The notes under the pieces were generated by a model. It had not been told where the DNA came from, did not search any database, and was given only the letters and a program-made list of their open reading frames with translations. This document shows, piece by piece, positions 23,348 through 27,689 of a stretch of 27,689 nt of DNA; positions within the stretch are counted from its first letter, which is position 1; each line of letters starts with the position of its first letter. The position numbers and the translations under genes were made by a program. Origin of the DNA: a virus; IMG/VR virus record IMGVR_UViG_3300020195_000138, positions 1 to 27,689 of that record; one strand, 5' to 3'.

Positions 23348-23713
23348 ATGCCTAAGTTTTTCAAAGAATCCGAAAATCGCTCCATCACCAACGGCGGCAC
23401 CGCCTTCAACTGCGGTGACCTAGTGCAAGTGGCTGACGGCACCGCGGCAATTGTCGAAGCCCAACGCGGGCTACCTGCCAATGAAATCGGTAGCGTGCGG
23501 ATCAAGGGGCAAGTCATTTGTAACAAGACCGTTGCTGCTACCGCGATCACTGCCGGCGATCGCGTCGAATATGTCATCGCAACCAAAACCGTCGCCGCGA
23601 AAGTCGGTGCCGCTACGGCGGGCGCGTTCATCATCGGTCGCGCCGTTGCCACCGCCGCTGCCAACGTCGCAACCGTGATCGTCGACCTGAACCACCAAGG
23701 TCCAACGATCTAA
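23348..23713 (+). CDS. DUF2190 capsid decoration/cement protein
   Basis: A 121-residue protein matching DUF2190: ITNGGTAFNCGDLVQVADGTAAIVEA, VRIKGQVICNKTVAATAITAGDRVEYV, TKTVAAKVGAATAGAFIIGRAV, ending VIVDLNHQG. Members coat phage heads and are usually encoded just after the major capsid protein, as here. It is an all-beta protein with many Ala and Thr residues. Expected to be highly expressed with the capsid. Confidence 0.84.
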   Translation: MPKFFKESENRSITNGGTAFNCGDLVQVADGTAAIVEAQRGLPANEIGSVRIKGQVICNKTVAATAITAGDRVEYVIATKTVAAKVGAATAGAFIIGRAVATAAANVATVIVDLNHQGPTI

Positions 23714-23729
23714 TCGATACCATCGCCCA

Positions 23730-24041
23730 ATGCTAAAAAAAGAATCGCTTCAGGAATGGCAATCGTGCGACCTCCGTCGCCGCGAACTTGATCGAGAAGC
23801 CAAGACGCTCAAAGATCGCTGCGATCAACTCGCCGAAGAATTTGCCGCCGAGCTCACCAAGAGCAAGAACCCCTCGATAGTTCGGCACGGATTCACCCTT
23901 GCATGGGTCGCCGGCCGAGCGACAGTTTCTTGGGCCGATGCATTCCTTCGAGAATGCGGACCCGATAAAGCCCAGGCCCTCAAAGCCGAAGCCGCCGCAA
24001 AGACCACTCAAAAACTATCGATCACAGTGCCTAGGACATAA
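23730..24041 (+). CDS. Hypothetical head-tail cluster protein
   Basis: A 103-residue protein. The first about 55 residues form a charged coiled-coil-like helix (RRRELDREAKTLKDRCDQLAEEFAAEL), followed by RHGFTLAWVAGRATVSWADAFLREC and an Ala/Lys-rich helix. Not recognised as a family. It starts 17 bases after the decoration protein gene, within the same operon, and is followed by a repeat hairpin. Confidence 0.6.
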   Translation: MLKKESLQEWQSCDLRRRELDREAKTLKDRCDQLAEEFAAELTKSKNPSIVRHGFTLAWVAGRATVSWADAFLRECGPDKAQALKAEAAAKTTQKLSITVPRT

Positions 24042-24105
24042 TTCCCCTTATTCCCATTCCTCCCATGATTTGATGGGAATGATGAGAAGAATGGGAATGA
24101 TAGGA
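24041..24105. repeat. Intergenic hairpin repeat, copy 1
   Basis: ATTCCCATTC (24051-24060) pairs perfectly with GAATGGGAAT (24090-24099), with an inner CCCAT/ATGGG stem. Positions 24077-24098 are an exact 22-base repeat of 25538-25559. The words are close to the TTCCCCA-type heptamers at the right end of the window. The hairpin lies between two tail-cluster genes and may stop or process the transcript. Confidence 0.75.
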
Positions 24106-24117
24106 TTAAAATAAACC

Positions 24118-24483
24118 TTGGATACCTTCGGAGCCGCCATCGCCTACATGGCCACCAGGCTCGCCGAAGCAACTGCGATTCCGATCAGCTATTCGCGAGT
24201 CGGAGAATTCGGAACTGAATCATCGTCGATCGATGCCACACGCGGCTCGACGCCGTTCGAAGCCCTAAGCGACGACGGCATCATCACGCGAATCGAATCA
24301 CGCGACTACCTTACCAGCGGCGCAACGTTTCCATTCGGACTACCAGAATCCGGCGACCTGATAACCGACGGCGAAGATCAATACGAAGTCCAAGCACTTG
24401 GCGGCTCGCGACCTTATCGATACAGCGATCCCGGACGGGCACTACTCCGAATCCACACCAAGAGAATCGGCGTACCTGAATAA
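24118..24483 (+). CDS. Phage neck (head-tail joining) protein candidate
   Basis: About 121 residues. AYMATRLAEATAIPISYSRVGEF, IESRDYLTSGATFPFGLPESGD and YRYSDPGRALLRIHTKRIG match a pattern I know from planctomycete prophage neck or stopper proteins. The family-like region starts near 24121, yet I read CTT at 24118, and the first standard in-frame start is ATG 24148, which has no good ribosome site. The adjoining hairpin repeat may have removed the original start. The next gene starts three bases after the stop. Family call is tentative; presence of a conserved coding frame is firm. Confidence 0.62.
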   Translation: MDTFGAAIAYMATRLAEATAIPISYSRVGEFGTESSSIDATRGSTPFEALSDDGIITRIESRDYLTSGATFPFGLPESGDLITDGEDQYEVQALGGSRPYRYSDPGRALLRIHTKRIGVPE

Positions 24484-24486
24484 ACC

Positions 24487-24942
24487 ATGACATGCATCGA
24501 CGTCCAACTAGCCAACGCCGTACGCGACGCACTCATCACCGCCGAATTGACCATACCATCGTTCGGAGCTGCATTCACCGAAGATCAAATCAAGCGCGTT
24601 TACCTACCGCGATTTGAACTCAAAGACCTCGACCTATTGCAGATCCTCGTCGCACCGCGAGCCAGAACGCTAAGCCCGTTATCGCGCACGACCCAGAAGC
24701 GCGAACACGCAGTACAAGTCTGCGTCATGCAACGATGCAAGCCCGATAGCGAGTTGATGGATGAACTAATCGATCTCGTCGCCAACATCGACGACACATT
24801 AGCCAACCTTGCACGAGTCGTACCAACGCAATCGCGGCCAGCAACCTGGCTCGGATCAACGACCGAAGAGCTTTACAACATCGAAACACTCGAGCAACAC
24901 GGCGTCTTTCGCAGCGTCATCACAATCAACTACATGTTGTGA
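24487..24942 (+). CDS. Phage tail terminator/completion-like protein
   Basis: A 151-residue protein. The arrangement VQLANAVRDALITAEL, then RFELKDLDLLQILVAPRAR, SRTTQKREHAVQVCVMQRC and MDELIDLVANIDDTL, is the alternating strand/helix pattern of tail terminator proteins that cap the tail tube. Position between the neck-like gene and the tail tube gene agrees. No motif is decisive. It starts just after the neck gene (TAAACCATG). Confidence 0.6.
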   Translation: MTCIDVQLANAVRDALITAELTIPSFGAAFTEDQIKRVYLPRFELKDLDLLQILVAPRARTLSPLSRTTQKREHAVQVCVMQRCKPDSELMDELIDLVANIDDTLANLARVVPTQSRPATWLGSTTEELYNIETLEQHGVFRSVITINYML

Positions 24943-24972
24943 TCCATCAACCCTCAGACATAAGCACCACTC

Positions 24973-25470
24973 ATGCCACTTAACAAAGGTCCCCGCGTAG
25001 GTCTTGATTGCATCCTCGCATTCAACGCGACACTTTCGAACACGATCACCCCCGCGAGTTTTACGACCGTCCCCGAAGTGATGGACCTCAACTTGTCCGT
25101 TGCTCACGGCAAGATCGACACGCCCTCGCGTGCATCGAAGTGGAAAAGCAAAGTACCTGGCATGACCGAACTGTCGATGACGTTCGGATACAACTACCAA
25201 GGAGATCCAGGCGACACGATTTTCACCACGCTACGAACTGCATTTCTCGCCAAGACAATCCTGCATTTCGCCGTCATGGATAACGTCTTAGTCAGCCCCG
25301 GCCCAGCCGGTGCGCAAGGCCTCGTCTTCCCCGGCGTGATCTTTGATTTCCCACTCGACCAACCGCTTGAAGCGGCTGCGAAAGTCGACATCGGCGTTGA
25401 GCTCACGCGAGCCAAAGATGGCGCCGTCATCATCGATCCAGTATGGCTAATCATAGCGCCAACGGCGTAG
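24973..25470 (+). CDS. Major tail tube protein
   Basis: A 165-residue protein: VMDLNLSVAHGKIDTPSRASKWKSKVPGM, LSMTFGYNYQGDPGDTIFTTLRTAF, and VFPGVIFDFPLDQPLEAAAKVDIGVELT. This is the compact beta-sandwich pattern of siphophage tail tube proteins, which polymerise into the tail shaft. It is followed by hairpin repeat copy 2. A tail tube implies a long-tailed phage, yet no tape measure gene follows in the window. Confidence 0.76.
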   Translation: MPLNKGPRVGLDCILAFNATLSNTITPASFTTVPEVMDLNLSVAHGKIDTPSRASKWKSKVPGMTELSMTFGYNYQGDPGDTIFTTLRTAFLAKTILHFAVMDNVLVSPGPAGAQGLVFPGVIFDFPLDQPLEAAAKVDIGVELTRAKDGAVIIDPVWLIIAPTA

Positions 25471-25498
25471 CGATTTTGGTCTTTGTCTTGGTATTTTC

Positions 25499-25563
25499 AT
25501 TCTTCCCATTAGTCCCATTCTTCCCATAGTTTCCATAGGAATGATGAGAAGAATGGGAAGAAT
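25499..25563. repeat. Intergenic hairpin repeat, copy 2
   Basis: ATTCTTCCCATT (25499-25510) pairs perfectly with AATGGGAAGAAT (25552-25563). It shares an exact 22-base block with the copy at 24077-24098. It lies between the tail tube gene and the HExxH gene, 14 bases before the latter's ATG. It could act as a terminator or RNA-processing site lowering expression of downstream genes relative to the tube. Confidence 0.78.
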
Positions 25564-25577
25564 AAAATTTCTCTTTA

Positions 25578-25850
25578 ATGATCGTCACCATCAACGGCAA
25601 TCGATTTGACTTCCGCTACGTGGCCGGCCGTCATTTTGCTGAGAACCAAGACGGCACTTGCGAATCGCCAATCGAGGCTGCAACCCCGAAGATCCGAATC
25701 CGTCGCGATTTACAGCCCGAACGCAAGCTCGAAGTGACCATCCACGAGCTGCTCCACGCAGCACGTTGGAGCATGTCCGAAGAATCCGTCACGCAGATCG
25801 CCGCCGACATGACCCGCATTCTCAGCACTCTCAATCTCCTCAAGTCCTGA
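25578..25850 (+). CDS. Small HExxH-motif protein (metallopeptidase-like)
   Basis: A 90-residue protein with LEVTIHELLHAARW: H56-E57-x-x-H60 is the zinc-binding motif of gluzincin/metzincin-type peptidases, and E68/E69 in the next helix could supply a third ligand. The N-terminal half is a short beta region (MIVTINGNRFDFRYV). It is much smaller than typical peptidases. Its role among tail genes is unknown; cleavage of a tail or cell-wall substrate is conjecture. There is no good ribosome site; the upstream 14 bases are T-rich and follow the hairpin. Confidence 0.66.
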   Translation: MIVTINGNRFDFRYVAGRHFAENQDGTCESPIEAATPKIRIRRDLQPERKLEVTIHELLHAARWSMSEESVTQIAADMTRILSTLNLLKS

Positions 25851-25853
25851 TCT

Positions 25854-26276
25854 ATGGCCACACCTAAAATAGGCTACCTCGGCGAGCGACTCGATTTAGA
25901 GATCCGGCAAGGCGCAACCTTTGGCCCGCACGCCGCCCAGATGTTCGGACTGATCGACTTGAACAATCCGACGCATGTTTTGCAAGGTTACGGCAATCCG
26001 ATCAATCTCACGAGCTGCACAATACGCGGCAAGATTCGCAAGACCGCTTTATCAGCAACCGTCACCTGCAGCCTAGTCGTCACGATCACCGACGCTTTGC
26101 TCGGCAAGTACGAATTCTCACTCACCGACGCGATCACCGCCGCCATTGTCGCCGGAGAGCGACTCACAGACAACGCATCCAAATACGTCTGGGATCTTGA
26201 GCTAGTCGACTCCACCGGGAAAGTATTCCCCCTCTACTACGGAAACGTCATTATCTTGCGCGAGGTAACAAGATGA
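25854..26276 (+). CDS. Tail/baseplate adaptor-like protein (BppU-like domain)
   Basis: A 140-residue protein: LEIRQGATFG, INLTSCTIRGKIRKTALSATVTCSLVVTITDALLGKYEFSLTDA, and YVWDLELVDSTGKVFPLYYGNVIILREVT. This is the beta-sandwich pattern of BppU-like N-terminal domains that attach receptor-binding proteins to the tail tip. It overlaps the collagen-like fibre gene by four bases (ATGA), which supports an adaptor-fibre pair. It starts three bases after the HExxH gene. Confidence 0.66.
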   Translation: MATPKIGYLGERLDLEIRQGATFGPHAAQMFGLIDLNNPTHVLQGYGNPINLTSCTIRGKIRKTALSATVTCSLVVTITDALLGKYEFSLTDAITAAIVAGERLTDNASKYVWDLELVDSTGKVFPLYYGNVIILREVTR

Positions 26277-27238
26277 GCCTCACAATAATAACCATCTTGC
26301 AAAACGGCCAAGGGCCGGCAGGTGCTCCCGGTTCAACGGGCGCGACGGGTGGAACCGGGGCAACGGGTGCAACAGGGCCGCAAGGACCGGCAGGCAATCC
26401 GGGCAGCAATTTACAGCTAGGCGTGACCGATACAACGGCTCATCGCGGCGATCTAGGAACGATTGCCCATACGCATTCGCAGGTCGTTCACGCTCCCGCC
26501 AATGCTCAGAAAAACAGCGACATAACCAAGGCCGAAATTGAAGCAAAGCTTATTGGTGAAATCGCTTCGCATACGCATGCTGGCGGGCTTGCACTCGGCG
26601 AAACGTCGCTGACAGCCTACCGAGGAGATCGAGGCAAGACAGCTTACGATCATTCTCAGATCGACGCAGGCAATCCGCACGGAACCGTGATTGAAGACAT
26701 TGATAACCTGCGAGCGACCCTCGACGCCAAGATTTACCACGGTCAAAACGGAGAAGCATCATTCTGGGACTGGCTCGACGTTGGCTATTTGGATGTTAGC
26801 CTTGATCAGCAATACTACACGACGATCATTCTCTCTTCGCGTTCAACCGACGCTGCGTACCTCGACGCCAAATTGGAACTCGATGCATCGCAATACGCGG
26901 GCTTGAAAAAAGGCACGAACTATTTCCGAGTGACCAATACCGGATACACGGTCGCACTGGCTTCAGCATTTCGAACAGCCATCGGAGCAGGCACAAGCTC
27001 GTTTGATCCTGCATCCCCTGGACCGATTGGTGGTACGACTCCGGGTGCGGGAGCGTTTACGACCGGGACGTTTACCGGATTCTTAAAATTGGGCATCAAA
27101 ACAATCGCGACTCTACCCAGTGCCGCATCCAGTTCGGGTGAACGGTATCAAGTATCTAATTCAGCAACAATCGTTAACCGTATTGCGTTCAGCAACGGTT
27201 CGGCATGGTATTACGAAGGGACCGCGGTAGCAGTATGA
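26273..27238 (+). CDS. Collagen-like tail fibre protein
   Basis: A 321-residue protein. Residues about 14-45 are Gly-x-y repeats (GPAGAPGSTGATGGTGATG and on), expected to form a trimeric collagen-like stalk. Two related repeats follow: TAHRGDLGTIAHTHSQ (54-69) and TAYRGDRGKTAYDHSQ (113-128), a sequence type common in phage tail fibres. The C-terminal part has SPGPIGGTTPGAGAFTTGTFTG and a final beta domain with FSNGSAWYYEG, probably the tip. Likely the host-binding fibre. Glycine repeats make this region prone to recombination. Confidence 0.82.
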   Translation: MSLTIITILQNGQGPAGAPGSTGATGGTGATGATGPQGPAGNPGSNLQLGVTDTTAHRGDLGTIAHTHSQVVHAPANAQKNSDITKAEIEAKLIGEIASHTHAGGLALGETSLTAYRGDRGKTAYDHSQIDAGNPHGTVIEDIDNLRATLDAKIYHGQNGEASFWDWLDVGYLDVSLDQQYYTTIILSSRSTDAAYLDAKLELDASQYAGLKKGTNYFRVTNTGYTVALASAFRTAIGAGTSSFDPASPGPIGGTTPGAGAFTTGTFTGFLKLGIKTIATLPSAASSSGERYQVSNSATIVNRIAFSNGSAWYYEGTAVAV

Positions 27239-27558
27239 CGTTAGTAACAGTGATTCCGATTTCGATTGAACACGTTTGGAACGATGCCGGAACGGAAATC
27301 AAAGGTGCATCGATTACCGAGGCTAGTTTCGTCGATGGTGTCTTTTGGAAAAAAGAAGTCAAGCATCTAGCCGACTCGACTTTGGAAGGTGTAAGAGAGT
27401 TTCAAACGGCGTTCAATGCGTCGATTGTCAAAGAACGAGACGAACTTAAAACAAGTCTTGAAGCAAAGACCAAAGAGTTTTCCACAGCTACGCAGCAACT
27501 CGAATCGTTGATGAACCTGAGCAAAAGCCAGCGGCGACAATCCTATGACGCAGATTGA
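27235..27558 (+). CDS. Small protein after the tail fibre, coiled-coil C-terminus
   Basis: A 107-residue protein from ATG 27235, which overlaps the fibre stop (ATGA); an in-frame upstream GTG at 27205 would overlap far more. The N-terminal half is mixed (VTVIPISIEHVWNDAGTEIKGASI); residues about 55-100 are a charged coiled coil (KERDELKTSLEAKTKEFSTATQQLESL). Not recognised. A tail fibre chaperone or assembly partner is suggested by coupling and coiled coil only. Confidence 0.6.
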   Translation: MTLVTVIPISIEHVWNDAGTEIKGASITEASFVDGVFWKKEVKHLADSTLEGVREFQTAFNASIVKERDELKTSLEAKTKEFSTATQQLESLMNLSKSQRRQSYDAD

Positions 27559-27574
27559 CATTATCTTGTCAATC
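27553..27574 (+). terminator. Candidate terminator of the late operon
   Basis: GATTGACA (27553-27560) pairs perfectly with TGTCAATC (27567-27574) around a six-base loop, followed by TTGTTC. The 5' arm overlaps the stop of the last gene. The U-tract is weak. Confidence 0.5.
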
Positions 27575-27591
27575 TTGTTCATCCGGCTGAT

Positions 27592-27689
27592 TTCCCCATT
27601 CCCTATTCCCTATTCCCAATTCCCCATTCCCCATTCCCTATTCCCCATTCCCTATTCCCCATTCCCTATTCCCCATTCCCTATTCCCCA
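27592..27689. repeat. Tandem heptamer array, 14 units
   Basis: Fourteen exact-length heptamers fill 98 bases to the window edge: seven TTCCCCA, six TTCCCTA and one TTCCCAA. From the sixth unit on, TTCCCCA and TTCCCTA alternate strictly, giving a 14-base higher-order period. No reading frame is associated. The array probably continues beyond the window. It resembles the short tandemly repeated heptamers (STRR) described in cyanobacteria. Confidence 0.92.

Noticed and set aside
26313-26410. Coding minisatellite suggesting a diversity-generating element
   Set aside because: The repetition is explained by collagen Gly-x-y codons; no reverse transcriptase or template repeat is present.

Overview
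The window is almost entirely phage DNA, apparently from a temperate phage or prophage of a Planctomycetota bacterium (Pirellula/Rhodopirellula-like). This placement is inference. It rests on the style of both tyrosine integrases, the AlpA-like HTH protein, the single-gene prohead protease/major capsid fusion, and a lipoprotein peptidase plus membrane thioredoxin-like pair that I associate with planctomycete prophages. No host housekeeping gene is visible.

Left half, 32-8580, minus strand: an early/replication module read leftward from a sigma-factor-like gene. In transcription order it holds the sigma factor, two small proteins, a Cas4/RecB-type Fe-S nuclease, a Sak4-like RecA-fold ATPase, a DUF669 SSB-like protein, a DUF4326 protein, RusA resolvase, a ParB-methyltransferase fusion, and a PrimPol-SF3 helicase. 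Together these cover initiation, priming, unwinding, strand annealing, end processing, junction resolution and DNA modification.

Middle, 8581-12754: a divergent control region with an 18-bp perfect palindrome, a second sigma-like gene, an AlpA-like HTH protein and a 445-residue integrase, all on plus. A RelE/HigB-like toxin with a Panacea (DUF4065) antitoxin follows on minus, then a non-coding stretch with spaced direct repeats.

Attachment zone, 12725-14694: a 60-nt 3' fragment of a tRNA-Leu(UAA) gene with its terminator, then a second integrase (346 residues) and two small genes on minus. Either the right half is a prophage inserted in tRNA-Leu next to another element, or the window is one phage genome with attP lying between its early and late modules.

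Right half, 14796-27558, plus strand: the late module. It runs lipoprotein cysteine-peptidase-like protein, membrane thioredoxin-like protein, small membrane proteins, gpW-like connector, lambda-type portal, Dam-type methyltransferase with an (AAGC)6 tract in its first codons, prohead protease-capsid fusion, DUF2190 decoration protein, neck/tail-completion proteins, tail tube, HExxH protein, baseplate-like protein and collagen-like fibre. Many neighbours overlap as ATGA, indicating translational coupling. No terminase or tape measure is visible. Two related hairpin repeats interrupt the tail genes, and the window ends in 14 tandem heptamers (TTCCCCA/TTCCCTA).
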